From: Alkalihalobacillus sp. AL-G
GTDB lineage: Bacteria > Bacillota > Bacilli > Bacillales > Fictibacillaceae
Length of the DNA: 64,000 nt
Reading direction: 5' to 3'
NCBI RefSeq assembly: GCF_030643805.1
Contig: NZ_CP094656.1
Coordinates: 930,001-994,000 of the forward strand
Both the position numbers and the translations under genes were made by a program. Position 1 is the stretch's first letter; each line of letters starts with the position of its first letter. Below the pieces are notes generated by a model that was given only the letters and a program-made list of their open reading frames with translations, ran no database searches and was not told the origin of the DNA. Positions 25,773 through 34,548 of the stretch are shown here, one piece after another.

Positions 25773-26690
25773 CTAGTGGATATCCCGCTTTTTAAAGCGG
25801 CCACCACGGACTTCTGCAATATCAGCAACGGCAAGGAAAGCGGAAGGATCATTTTCAGTAACAATTTCCTTGAGTTTTGCTTCTTCCAGTCTATTTATGA
25901 CACAAAAGATTACTTTTTTATCATCTCCGGAATAGGCACCTTCCCCTTTTAGAAAGGTTACTCCTCGTCCAAGACGATTCATAATTGAATCACCGATCAG
26001 ATCGTAATTCTCACTAATGATCCAAACTGATTTCGATTCATCCAAACCGGTAATGGTTATATCAATGGTTTTATAGGCAACGAAATAAGCAATTAACGAA
26101 TACATTGCACGGTCCCATGTAAAAACGAAACCAGCACTAGAGAGAATAAATAGATTTAGAAACATAATGACTTCCCCGACAGAAAATGGTGTTTTTTTAT
26201 TAAAGAGGATCGCTAGTATTTCTGTTCCATCCAGTGAACCACCATACCGAATAACAATCCCGACACCAATCCCGATAAAAATACCTCCAAATACTGTTGC
26301 GAGAAGAACGTCCTGGGTAATGGCAGGTACTGGGTGCAAAAATGTGGTAGTAACGGATAGTACAGAAATTCCATAAAGGGTTGAAAGGGCAAAGGTTTTG
26401 CCAATTTGTTTATAACCTATAAAGAAGAAAGGAAGGTTTAAAATAAAGATAAAAAGTCCTAGACTCCAACCTGAGATGTAAGAAAGCATGATCGAGATTC
26501 CAACAATCCCACCATCAATGACTTTGTTCGGGACAAGAAATATCTCAAGTCCGACACCCATCATGACGGCCCCTATGGTAATTAGAAGAACTCGTAGAGC
26601 AATTTTCCCTTTTGTCAATTTTTTATGCTGTATTTGTTTCATATACTTTTCTTGTTGTTCAAGTAAACTCAGTTGAGTCGAATCTGACAT
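25773..26690 (-). CDS. YitT family membrane protein
   Basis: 305-residue protein with about five to six membrane spans (residues 30-230; e.g. LLITIGAVMMGVGLEIFLVPNKVIDGGIVG, which is the family signature) and a C-terminal cytoplasmic DUF2179 domain (residues 232-300) with GRGVTFLKGEGAYSGDDKKVI. The start ATG has GGAGGT upstream. Bacillus genomes carry several paralogues; function is unknown, and transport is suspected. It is the first host gene right of IS copy 2. Confidence 0.93.
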   Translation of the reverse strand: MSDSTQLSLLEQQEKYMKQIQHKKLTKGKIALRVLLITIGAVMMGVGLEIFLVPNKVIDGGIVGISIMLSYISGWSLGLFIFILNLPFFFIGYKQIGKTFALSTLYGISVLSVTTTFLHPVPAITQDVLLATVFGGIFIGIGVGIVIRYGGSLDGTEILAILFNKKTPFSVGEVIMFLNLFILSSAGFVFTWDRAMYSLIAYFVAYKTIDITITGLDESKSVWIISENYDLIGDSIMNRLGRGVTFLKGEGAYSGDDKKVIFCVINRLEEAKLKEIVTENDPSAFLAVADIAEVRGGRFKKRDIH

Positions 26691-26832
26691 CCCATACCTC
26701 CAGTTACAAAATGTTACTTTAATTATATCACAGGGAAGCGCTGAAAATGTCCATTATGTTCAGTGGCAACACGATGAAAAGCATCCAAATGAATGCCCTT
26801 CATCGTGGTGACTATTGATTGTAAAATCCAGT

Positions 26833-27459
26833 CTATTCTTTTATTAGGGAATGAATTTCACCTTTCACCTTCATCATTTCCTTTCGTACATCATGATCAT
26901 CAAGATTTAGTTGCGCTTCGATTTCTTTTGAATTTTTTCCGTCCCTTTTATATTGAATAACCCGACTTAATTCGGTGTTACTTAGCTTTGATAGGACAGT
27001 TGCCTTAACTAGAGAATGAAATTTAATACCACTTTCGAGGTATCCGGTCAGTTCTTGTTTGTCAGTTTTACTATAAGCAGCAAGGTAGTCTAATATCTTA
27101 CCTTTGTTTTTCTTCATCAATTGTTTATGTGCTTTCCATTTTTGCTTTTGTTTTTCAAGCTCTCTTTTATCAACCTTGAAATGTTCTGCAGTTTTGTCCC
27201 ATGAACCTGCTTGTTTATAGTAGGAAAGGATTTTTTCTGGAGAATGATTTGTTAACTTTGAAAATTGTAAGGCACGAAATATATCATGCTTGGAATAGCT
27301 TTTTTTAAGCAACGATCGGAACTCGTCGTGGTAAAATTTGTGATGTTCATCCTTTTCTTGAACCTTGTTACTATGGCCGGTTTCATGAGCGTCGACCAGG
27401 TCTGGATAGGTAATGCCCGTCAATAATGCAATAAGCATAACGAATATAAGCTTCTTCAA
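26833..27459 (-). CDS. Secreted Lys/Glu-rich protein of unknown function
   Basis: 208 residues. A signal peptide is clear (KKLIFVMLIALLTGITYPDLVDA, cleavage likely after VDA), followed by His- and charge-rich helical sequence. Two related segments can be seen: ILSYYKQAGSWDKTAEHFKVD and VIQYKRDGKNSKEIEAQLNLD, both of the form of a short helix-turn-helix unit (YK..G.S...I...L..D). The start is TTG at 27459, with AAGGAG 7 nt upstream; the earlier GTG overlaps the ribosome binding site. It is divergent from the MarR gene. No family recognised. Confidence 0.7.
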   Translation of the reverse strand: MKKLIFVMLIALLTGITYPDLVDAHETGHSNKVQEKDEHHKFYHDEFRSLLKKSYSKHDIFRALQFSKLTNHSPEKILSYYKQAGSWDKTAEHFKVDKRELEKQKQKWKAHKQLMKKNKGKILDYLAAYSKTDKQELTGYLESGIKFHSLVKATVLSKLSNTELSRVIQYKRDGKNSKEIEAQLNLDDHDVRKEMMKVKGEIHSLIKE

Positions 27460-27653
27460 ACGAATCACTCCTTGTGAAAATGTTTACTAAATCGTAGTTT
27501 GACCAGAGGGGTAGATAATTATTGAAAAATTGATGGAAAAAATTTCTTTACAGAAAAACTAATGTCCTTTAAAAAGGTGATTCGTGATGTTTAACTGTAG
27601 TCCCCGTCTATAGATGGATTTTTATGTGAGCGGAAAATAACCATTGAATAATT

Positions 27654-27693
27654 TAATACTTAAGTAGTATAGTGGACTATATAATAAGTATTA
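27654..27693 (+). promoter_or_regulatory. Palindromic operator/promoter of the MarR-type gene
   Basis: TAATACTTAAGTAGTATAG and, 4 bp later, CTATATAATAAGTATTA form an imperfect inverted repeat of about 40 bp. A TATAAT-like -10 (CTATATAAT) lies inside it, and the gene's GTG/ATG follow within 16 bp. This is what an autoregulated MarR-family gene is expected to show. Confidence 0.65.
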
Positions 27694-27708
27694 GACGGGG
27701 TGTTACAT

Positions 27709-28197
27709 ATGAATATAGGTAGAATGCATGTACTCATGAATATGTGGAGAGGTCTATACAAAGTGCTTGAGGGCGATTTAAAGGAAAGTGCCGAACAGCT
27801 TGGTTTAACGGTTTCAGAACAGCATCTTGTTTGGATCATCTTCCATGAAAAGGAACTAACTGTTACCGCCCTGAGTGAATTGAGCTTACTAAATATTTCT
27901 ACAGTGACTCAGGTCTTGAAGAGGCTGCAAAATAAAGGTTTCATCGTATTAAATAAATACCCTCAAGATCGACGGGTTTCGTATATTGCACTAACTGAAA
28001 ATGGAGCACTTGTGGCTGATAAAATCTTGAAGCAACAGGATGATTACCGAGTATTAGGTTATTTTGATAAGGCTGAAGAGGACCTGTTACTGAAAATGAC
28101 CAAACTTCAATCTGAAATGAATCGATACTATCATGGGGACCGCTTCGTTAATTGGGTCGAAAAAACAAAACGCTCAATTGATTCGTCAAGAATGTAA
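27709..28197 (+). CDS. MarR-family transcriptional regulator
   Basis: 162-residue winged-helix dimer. The recognition region is LTVTALSELSLLNISTVTQVLKRLQNKGFI, and the wing is YPQDRRVSYIALTENG; both are diagnostic. Sequence and length resemble the Hpr/ScoC-type branch of Bacillus more than drug-sensing MarR proteins, but I cannot assign it to ScoC. ATG 27709 with GGGGTG 6 nt upstream is preferred to the GTG at 27700. The palindrome in its promoter suggests autorepression; no target gene is adjacent. Confidence 0.88.
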   Translation: MNIGRMHVLMNMWRGLYKVLEGDLKESAEQLGLTVSEQHLVWIIFHEKELTVTALSELSLLNISTVTQVLKRLQNKGFIVLNKYPQDRRVSYIALTENGALVADKILKQQDDYRVLGYFDKAEEDLLLKMTKLQSEMNRYYHGDRFVNWVEKTKRSIDSSRM

Positions 28198-28221
28198 GCA
28201 TTTTGAAACGATATAGCGAAA

Positions 28222-28259
28222 AAAATGACCATCTAATCTTCTAGACGGTCATTTTTTTG
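28222..28259 (+). terminator. Terminator of the MarR-type gene
   Basis: AAAATGACCATCTA and TAGACGGTCATTTTTTT pair around TCTTC, ending in a T run. Confidence 0.88.
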
Positions 28260-28392
28260 TTATAGTTCTATTACTCTTACCATCACTGATACGGATATCA
28301 ATAGATTTAAAACCACCTATCGTCAGAATAATCTAATAATCAATCAGACAATGTGTTAATGTAATAGATAGACTGAGGAGAGGGAGAGGCAG

Positions 28393-29763
28393 ATGCCCGA
28401 AACAGATTTTTATGTTAAAAATGAAATTTTAGAAGCAATTATAGATAATGCATTCGAATGGGTTGTGGTTGTGGACACTGAGGGTATCGTACGTTTTATG
28501 AACAAAACGTATTGCGAATTCCTTGAAGTGGATGCAAGAGAAGTGATTGGAAAACATGTCACAGAGGTCATTGAAAATACGAGAATGCATGTTGTCGTAA
28601 AAACCGGAAAAGAAGAAATCGCAGACTTACAGTTCATTAAAGGAAATTACATGATTGCAAATAGGATTCCAATCTTTCATGAGGATAAAGTGGCAGCTGC
28701 TCTTGGGACAGTCATTTTCCGTGATACTGAGCAGTGGAAAAAGATGAACAGCCATGTTAAGAGTCTATTTTCGGAACTAGAATTTTACCGTAAAGAATGG
28801 ACGGCGATTAACGGAGCCAAATATTCGCTGAATGATATTATCGGGAGCTCAGACGCACTTCAGGATTTGAAACAACGCGTCAAAAAGATTTCAAGTGGCG
28901 ATATTTCCATCCTGATTCGCGGGGAAAGCGGAACAGGGAAAGAGCTATTTGCTCATGGTATCCACCAGCTTAGTGAGCGTAGTAGTGGACCCTTTGTCAA
29001 AGTGAATTGTGCAGCCATCCCTGATAATCTGCTTGAGTCAGAGTTATTCGGTTATGTGGAGGGTGCATTTACAGGTGCAAAAAAGGGTGGAAAAGTCGGT
29101 AAATTACAACTCGCGAATGAGGGTACGCTCTTCTTAGATGAAATTGGAGATATGCCGCAACACATGCAGGCGAAACTGTTACGAGTCCTACAGGAAAGAG
29201 AGATTGAGCCGATTGGATCGAACCGGCAAGAAATGGTGGATGTACGTATCATAGCTGCAACAAATCGTCCACTTGAAAAAATGGTACAAGAAAAGCTGTT
29301 TCGTGAAGATCTTTTTTACCGTATTAATGGGTTCCAGCTCATCATTCCTCCATTACGCGAGCGAAAAGAGGATATAGCTACATTAACTGAGTATTTCTTG
29401 AAGAAAGTTACCCAGAGAACTGGTAAACGAGTGAATCACATTGATCAAGAAGCGATTGATATTTTGTATCACCACAATTGGCCTGGGAACATAAGGGAAT
29501 TGGAAAATGTCATCGAAGCAGCGGTACACCTCACATATGAGGAAATCATCGGAATAGATTCATTACCTGATTATTTAACAGAGAAGGAATTATTAAGAGT
29601 AGGAAAGCAATCATTGAAAAAACTACTTGAACAAACAGAGCGGAAAGCGATCATAGAGGCACTTGAGCAAAATCGGGGAAATAAGTTAGAGGCAGCAAAA
29701 ACATTAGGGATTGGAAAATCAAGTTTATATGAAAAATTACACAAATTTAAAATTGAAGAGTGA
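28393..29763 (+). CDS. Sigma-54-dependent PAS/AAA+/Fis activator
   Basis: 456-residue enhancer-binding protein that activates RNA polymerase carrying sigma-54 (SigL). Domains: PAS sensor (about 15-120), AAA+ (about 145-380) with Walker A GESGTGKE, the sigma-54 contact loop GAFTGA (in EGAFTGAKK), Walker B LFLDEIGD, and a Fis-type helix-turn-helix at the end (KLEAAKTLGIGKSSLYEKL). The PAS domain is the likely signal sensor. Directly downstream lie a dyad and a -24/-12 promoter in front of the 3-hydroxybutyrate genes, so these are its evident targets. It is a RocR/AcoR/BkdR relative; Bacillus regulators of bdhA are of this type. Confidence 0.94.
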   Translation: MPETDFYVKNEILEAIIDNAFEWVVVVDTEGIVRFMNKTYCEFLEVDAREVIGKHVTEVIENTRMHVVVKTGKEEIADLQFIKGNYMIANRIPIFHEDKVAAALGTVIFRDTEQWKKMNSHVKSLFSELEFYRKEWTAINGAKYSLNDIIGSSDALQDLKQRVKKISSGDISILIRGESGTGKELFAHGIHQLSERSSGPFVKVNCAAIPDNLLESELFGYVEGAFTGAKKGGKVGKLQLANEGTLFLDEIGDMPQHMQAKLLRVLQEREIEPIGSNRQEMVDVRIIAATNRPLEKMVQEKLFREDLFYRINGFQLIIPPLRERKEDIATLTEYFLKKVTQRTGKRVNHIDQEAIDILYHHNWPGNIRELENVIEAAVHLTYEEIIGIDSLPDYLTEKELLRVGKQSLKKLLEQTERKAIIEALEQNRGNKLEAAKTLGIGKSSLYEKLHKFKIEE

Positions 29764-29770
29764 GCTGTCC

Positions 29771-29812
29771 ATTCCAGAACTCCGGAAAACCTTCCGTGAT
29801 TCTGGAATTTTT
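29771..29812 (+). terminator. Terminator of the sigma-54 activator gene
   Basis: ATTCCAGAACTCCGG and CCTTCCGTGATTCTGGAAT pair imperfectly around AAAA and are followed by TTTTT. Confidence 0.75.
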
Positions 29813-29846
29813 GAATTTGTAAAAGATAAGAGTATTTTTAATGATT

Positions 29847-29870
29847 ATTATTCCGATTTTTCGGAATAAT
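29847..29870 (+). promoter_or_regulatory. Upstream activating sequence for the sigma-54 activator
   Basis: ATTATTCCGA-TTTT-TCGGAATAAT is a perfect 10-bp dyad. Its centre is about 88 bp upstream of the predicted start point, a normal distance for binding sites of sigma-54 activators. It is not followed by a T run, so it is not a terminator. Confidence 0.75.
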
Positions 29871-29918
29871 CGAAATGGTTGACCGATGAAAATCATTGGT
29901 ATTAACAGACAAACAGTC

Positions 29919-29935
29919 TTGGCATGAAACTTGCA
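29919..29935 (+). promoter_or_regulatory. Sigma-54 (-24/-12) promoter
   Basis: TTGGCATGAAACTTGCA matches the consensus TTGGCAC-N5-TTGCA at all but one position, with GG and GC 10 bp apart as required. Predicted start point is near 29946, giving a leader of about 145 nt to the permease start. Confidence 0.92.
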
Positions 29936-30089
29936 ACTAGTAAATAATGGGCGGAAATATGGATAAATCCGGTTCTTTATTACGGCATTTTTCAGTTCGA
30001 GATGTCGATTGATCTGTATTTACATCGGATTATTTGTAAGCGGTTCCATGGATTTCGTCCAAAAAAGGTTTCTTGAAAGGGGAAGGCGT

Positions 30090-31409
30090 ATGTTAAGTAT
30101 GATTGGTCTGATTGGGGGTCTAGCATTACTTATCATCCTAACTATGCGTGGGATGAATTTGCTTGTTGTTGCTCCGCTATGTGCTTTATTCGTCGCGGTA
30201 TTAAGTGGAATGCCGTTATTTCCACAGCTGGCAGGCGAAGGAGAAGTAAACCTCATCGGGAATTACATGGCTGGGTTTTCAGGATTCGTCGCTGCCTGGT
30301 TTTTAATGTTCTTACTCGGTGCTATTTTCGGTAAGGTAATGGAAGACAGTGGAGCAGCCGATAGTGTTTCCAAATGGGTTGTGACAAAGCTAGGCATGAA
30401 AAAAGCAGTCCTTGCCATTGTAGTCGCCTGTGCGATTCTAACCTATGGTGGCGTCAGCCTATTCGTTGTCGCATTTTCAGTCTATCCTATGGCGTTAAGC
30501 TTATTCAAGCAAGCAGATTTACCACGGCGGTTTATACCTGCTGCACTTGCATTTGGTTCCGTTACATTCACAATGACTTCAGCCGGTTCACCAGAAATTC
30601 AGAACTGGATCCCAATTGAATTTTTAGGGACTTCACCATATGCAGGTTGGGAAGTCAGCTTAATTGTAGCAGTTTTCATGGCTGTATTCGGTTATTGGTG
30701 GTTAAAAAAAATGATTACGAAAGCTGCATCTACAGGGGAGCGATTCGAAGCACGTGAGGATGATCCCAAAGTACTTGAAAAAGAACTGCCAAATCCAATT
30801 GCTGGTTTAATACCTCTTGTAGTTGTCCTGATAATCTCTTTTATTTTCCATGATTCATTGGAGCAATCAGCCCTTATCGTTGCATTACTAGGTGGTGTTA
30901 TTGCTACGTATTTATTGAATCGGAAGTTTTTTACCGATTTCTGGGCAGCAGTATCTGGAGGAACACTCGGAGCATTGATTGCAATCGGGAATACAGCTGC
31001 TGTTGTTGGGTTCGGTGGTGTTGCGAAAGCAGTACCAGCATTCGATACAGCCGTTAACGCTATGACAAACATACCAGGTAGTCCGTTGATTGGTGGTGCT
31101 ATTGCAGTCAGTGTGATAGCTGGTATGACCGGTTCAGCATCGGGAGGTCAGGCCATTGCGTTACCGATTTTAGCTCCTCACTATATGGATTTAGGAGTGA
31201 ATCCAGATGCATTGCATCGAACGGTAGCTATATCTTCAGGTGCACTTGATTCCTTGCCGCACAATGGGTATGTAGTAACAACCGTTCGCGCAATCTGTGG
31301 AGAGACACATAAGGCTGCATATGGTGCGGTTGGTGCATTGACTGTAATCGTTCCATTGCTCGGACTCGCTCTAGCAATCATCCTTTTCTCATTTGGTTTA
31401 GGAATTTAG
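30090..31409 (+). CDS. GntP-family permease (probable 3-hydroxybutyrate/organic acid transporter)
   Basis: 439-residue membrane transporter with about 12 to 13 predicted spans. GntP-family signatures include the GGVSLFVVAFSVYPMALSLF region, VTFTMTSAGSPEIQNWIP and GMTGSASGGQAIALP. The substrate is inferred from the neighbouring dehydrogenase and from the order in B. subtilis, where yxjC (GntP type) precedes scoAB-yxjF. Start ATG 30090 has AAAGGGGAAGG upstream; the earlier frame start lies in the leader. It is the first gene after the sigma-54 promoter. Confidence 0.9.
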   Translation: MLSMIGLIGGLALLIILTMRGMNLLVVAPLCALFVAVLSGMPLFPQLAGEGEVNLIGNYMAGFSGFVAAWFLMFLLGAIFGKVMEDSGAADSVSKWVVTKLGMKKAVLAIVVACAILTYGGVSLFVVAFSVYPMALSLFKQADLPRRFIPAALAFGSVTFTMTSAGSPEIQNWIPIEFLGTSPYAGWEVSLIVAVFMAVFGYWWLKKMITKAASTGERFEAREDDPKVLEKELPNPIAGLIPLVVVLIISFIFHDSLEQSALIVALLGGVIATYLLNRKFFTDFWAAVSGGTLGALIAIGNTAAVVGFGGVAKAVPAFDTAVNAMTNIPGSPLIGGAIAVSVIAGMTGSASGGQAIALPILAPHYMDLGVNPDALHRTVAISSGALDSLPHNGYVVTTVRAICGETHKAAYGAVGALTVIVPLLGLALAIILFSFGLGI

Positions 31410-31433
31410 TACTTAGTTTAGGAGGAAAGAATT

Positions 31434-32210
31434 GTGGTCCAAGATAAAGTTGTTTATATCACCGGTGCAGCGAGTGGAATTGGAAATGAAATTGCACAAG
31501 CATTTGCTAAAAATGGTGCAAAAATCGTTTTGATTGATCTGAATGAAGAAGGTGTTTTAGAAGCTTCAAGGATTTTGGAAAATGAAGGACACGAAGTACT
31601 TGGTATTCAATGCGATGTTACATCTGAAATAGAGCTCAAGAAGACAATTGAACAAACGATAGAGCACTTTGGTCGGTTGGATGTGTTAATCAATAATGCG
31701 GGACTTCAACATGTGGCCGCTATTGAAGAGTTCCCTACCGAAAAGTTTGAATTGATGATGCAGGTCATGCTGGTTGCACCTTTTATCGCAACCAAACACG
31801 TCATGCCGATTATGAAAAAGCAGAAGTTTGGACGGATTTTAAACATGTCTTCGATTAATGGAATTGTCGGCTTCGCTGGAAAAGCAGCTTATAATAGCGC
31901 AAAACATGGGGTGATAGGTCTTACTAAAGTTACTGCATTAGAAGGTGCAAAAAACGGAATTACGGCAAACGCGATTTGTCCAGGTTACGTTGATACTCCG
32001 CTTGTTCAAAACCAGCTGGAGGACCTTGCGAAAAACCGAGGTATTCCTAAGGAAAAAGTAATGGAAGAAGTGATCTATCCATTAGTTCCGCAAAAGCGGT
32101 TATTGTCTGTCGAAGAAATTGCAGATTATACGATGTTCTTAGCGAGTGATAAAGCGAAGGGTGTCACTGGTCAAGCAGTTGTGATCGATGGTGGCTACAC
32201 AACTCAATAG
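31434..32210 (+). CDS. 3-hydroxybutyrate dehydrogenase (SDR family)
   Basis: 258-residue NAD-dependent SDR that oxidises (R)-3-hydroxybutyrate to acetoacetate. Cofactor motif TGAASGIG, then NNAGLQHVAAIEEFP, which is characteristic of bacterial 3-hydroxybutyrate dehydrogenases, the catalytic YNSAKHG, and C-terminal QAVVIDGGYTTQ. Start is GTG with TAGGAGGAAAG 5 nt upstream. It is the second gene of the sigma-54-controlled unit, 24 bp after the permease gene. Succinyl-CoA:acetoacetate transferase genes (scoAB) are not present between the two, unlike in B. subtilis. Confidence 0.9.
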   Translation: MVQDKVVYITGAASGIGNEIAQAFAKNGAKIVLIDLNEEGVLEASRILENEGHEVLGIQCDVTSEIELKKTIEQTIEHFGRLDVLINNAGLQHVAAIEEFPTEKFELMMQVMLVAPFIATKHVMPIMKKQKFGRILNMSSINGIVGFAGKAAYNSAKHGVIGLTKVTALEGAKNGITANAICPGYVDTPLVQNQLEDLAKNRGIPKEKVMEEVIYPLVPQKRLLSVEEIADYTMFLASDKAKGVTGQAVVIDGGYTTQ

Positions 32211-32221
32211 ATGATGTTGAT

Positions 32222-32249
32222 AGGACTCTCCTGAATTGGAGGGTCTTTA
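32222..32249 (+). terminator. Terminator of the 3-hydroxybutyrate operon
   Basis: AGGACTCTCC-TGAATT-GGAGGGTCTTT forms a stem of about 9 bp with a short T tail. Confidence 0.75.
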
Positions 32250-32310
32250 TTGTTTAGGAAGATTTTATGATACGATAAATAATAGAAAAGAGGGGCATGG
32301 GGGTACTAAA

Positions 32311-33510
32311 ATGCAATTAAGCTTCTTATGGCGAAAATTCTTATCAGCGCTCGCGACGAGTATTATGACGACAGCCTTTTTTGTCATTGCCGGAATTATA
32401 GGCGACGGCTACGAAGCCATTTCATGGGGACTCATTTACTTTGTATTTGTGACGATTGCCATTGTAATTTATGGATTACCAGTGTCAATCGTAGCGGATA
32501 TCGTTATACCCAATACAGCTCGTTTCAGCTGGTTCTATTCCATCTTGATCCATGTCGGCTTTGTCATCATTCCGCTGGGCATCATGAATCTCATTGTGCC
32601 TCGTGCCGAGGTTCTCAATTATCTAGCACTTATTACTCCGATTGCATTTTTGTTTGCACTCATTGATACGATTTTAAAAAGACGAAACGAAAGCTGGCGA
32701 TTTGAACGAAAGATAAAGTCGATTTTCGGATATGGTGCTGGTGCAACATTGCTTATCATTGGTTGTCTTGTTTGGTTTTTTCAAGGCACAATCGATCAAC
32801 AACCACCGTTAACCCACTACTACATACCAGAAGGCCATAAAGGGTGGGTTTACATTTTTTACGGTGACCCCGAACATACGCCACTCGAAGCTACTGAGGA
32901 CAAACGTATCATCCGTGTCAATGAGAAAGGTGTAGCAAAAACATCGAGCTTATTAAATGGTGGATCACTCAAGGATAAAAAGTATTTTTACATAATGGAG
33001 AAAGGTTTGAAGGAAAAGATTCCAGCAGATCAGGTCCATTTCGTTGGTGTCTCAGATTACTCGTATACTGGTGCGGAAGTATCGGTTTACTACGACATAG
33101 AGAAGATTTTTATAGGGACAGACACAGAATTCCTGAACCGGATTCAACCAAACGTGGTTCCATTAATTGAATTACCTGACCCAGATCGAGACCCCCGTAA
33201 AATCTATATTCCAAATGGGTATACAGGGTGGGTGAAGGTTCGGACAGGTGATAAAGCGGGTATCATCGCAGGCACCTCGGTTCAAATTGACCAAGATGGG
33301 AACGGTACAGTGCCTTTTCATGATATCAGCTTTAGTTCCCACTACGATCATTTCTTTTATAAAAGCAGTAAAGAGTTGACTAGGATTCCTGAAGAAAAAC
33401 TTTCAGAAATTTATTACTATCCTGAGCTAATCGTATTTTACGTCGGTCCAAAAGAAGATTTTCAACAGCATGAGCCTTTTGACTATGCTGAATATCTTCA
33501 AAACTCGTAA
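32311..33510 (+). CDS. Membrane protein with duplicated DUF6843-like domain
   Basis: 399 residues. The N-terminal 150 residues have four to five membrane spans (FLSALATSIMTTAFFVIAGI onward) and one more at about 152-172. The extracytoplasmic rest holds two related units, each beginning with the same pattern: YYIPEGHKGWVYIFYG (about residue 186) and IYIPNGYTGWVKVRTG (about 300). This duplicated I-P-x-G-(H/Y)-x-GWV pattern recalls DUF6843 of Bacillus. Start ATG 32311 follows GGGGG. No close neighbour explains its function. Confidence 0.72.
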   Translation: MQLSFLWRKFLSALATSIMTTAFFVIAGIIGDGYEAISWGLIYFVFVTIAIVIYGLPVSIVADIVIPNTARFSWFYSILIHVGFVIIPLGIMNLIVPRAEVLNYLALITPIAFLFALIDTILKRRNESWRFERKIKSIFGYGAGATLLIIGCLVWFFQGTIDQQPPLTHYYIPEGHKGWVYIFYGDPEHTPLEATEDKRIIRVNEKGVAKTSSLLNGGSLKDKKYFYIMEKGLKEKIPADQVHFVGVSDYSYTGAEVSVYYDIEKIFIGTDTEFLNRIQPNVVPLIELPDPDRDPRKIYIPNGYTGWVKVRTGDKAGIIAGTSVQIDQDGNGTVPFHDISFSSHYDHFFYKSSKELTRIPEEKLSEIYYYPELIVFYVGPKEDFQQHEPFDYAEYLQNS

Positions 33511-33561
33511 AAAGTTACACACGCATGATGCACGATTAATGAACAGAATGAGAGGATCCAG

Positions 33562-34281
33562 ATGAAAAAGTTTATAATGATTTTTGCGATATCTTTAACA
33601 ACGATCTTATTCACTCTTTTCGGACTTTACCAGTTGATGAATGCAAGGAGCTTCCAAGTGTTTGGAGGGCTGGTTGAGCAGGTTAACACAGAGGAAAAGG
33701 TAGTTGCATTGACCTTCGATGATGGTCCAACAGAAAAGACAGATGATATTTTAAAAATTCTTGCTGACACGAAAGTGAAGGCGACCTTCTTTTTAAACGG
33801 AAATATGATTAAAAAAAATCCTGAGGCAGCAAAATCGATTGTGCAAGCGGGACATGAGCTAGGTAACCACACATACTCCCACCAACGGATGATCTTCAAA
33901 TCATACTCTTTTATTGAGAACGAGATAGAGAGGACGGATGAGGCGATCAGGAAAGTAGGATACAAAGGAGACATTCATTTTCGTCCACCGAATGGAAAAA
34001 AGCTGTTTCTCTTACCGTTTTATTTAAACAAACACGATAAAAAAACGATTATGTGGAACATTGAACCAGACTCCGACCCGGAAATAGCTGGGAGTTCAGA
34101 TCGAATCTTCCAGCATGTGAATGAAACCATCGAACCAGGATCAATTATTCTACTTCACGTCATGTATGACAACGAGGAACGAGAATCACTTGAAGCAGTT
34201 GAGAAAATCATCCATACATTAAAGGATAAAGGTTATTCGTTTCAAACTGTTAGCGAGTTATTAGAATCTGGAAGCGACTAA
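33562..34281 (+). CDS. Polysaccharide deacetylase (NodB-type)
   Basis: 239-residue carbohydrate esterase family 4 enzyme, membrane-anchored by an N-terminal signal segment (MKKFIMIFAISLTTILFTLFGL). It contains the motif-1 block VVALTFDDGPTEK (catalytic Asp and metal Asp), the motif-2 metal histidines in HELGNHTYSH, and motif 3 RPPNGKK; the late motif LLHVM is also there. Such enzymes deacetylate N-acetylglucosamine in peptidoglycan or related polymers. Ribosome binding site GAGAGGATCC. A stand-alone gene followed by a terminator. Confidence 0.92.
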   Translation: MKKFIMIFAISLTTILFTLFGLYQLMNARSFQVFGGLVEQVNTEEKVVALTFDDGPTEKTDDILKILADTKVKATFFLNGNMIKKNPEAAKSIVQAGHELGNHTYSHQRMIFKSYSFIENEIERTDEAIRKVGYKGDIHFRPPNGKKLFLLPFYLNKHDKKTIMWNIEPDSDPEIAGSSDRIFQHVNETIEPGSIILLHVMYDNEERESLEAVEKIIHTLKDKGYSFQTVSELLESGSD

Positions 34282-34320
34282 ATGAATAACTCCCATTTTT
34301 AAACAACATGCATAAGAAAA

Positions 34321-34369
34321 AAGCTGATCCAACTGTCAGATAGGACGTTGAGGTAGGATCAGACTTTTT
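34321..34369 (+). terminator. Terminator after the deacetylase gene
   Basis: GCTGATCCAAC..., with GGATCAGAC followed by TTTTT. The outer stem CTGATCC/GGATCAG is perfect; the middle is imperfect. Confidence 0.65.
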
Positions 34370-34393
34370 CAACATTACAGACAAAATAATGGA

Positions 34394-34457
34394 TTTCGCA
34401 GTTAATTCTTAGGTTTCGCAGTTAATTTCAGATTTTCGCAGTTAATTCTTGGGTTTC
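34394..34457. repeat. Array of a 20-bp direct repeat, split by an IS
   Basis: Three units starting at 34394, 34414 and 34434 share the core TTTCGCAGTTAATT with a variable 6-bp tail. A fourth, slightly changed unit (TTTCGCAGTAAATCCCAGG) lies across the IS at 35870-35888. Joining the flanks (GGGTTTC + GCAGTAAATC) restores an uninterrupted four-unit array. The period is 20 bp, about two helical turns. Confidence 0.85.
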
Positions 34458-34548
34458 TTTTAGGCCCCCTAAATCATTTAGACACCAAAATCATTCTCCC
34501 TTATATTAAAAATAAGCTATTTTAGCTACTTGGGGGAGGTGATTGGTT

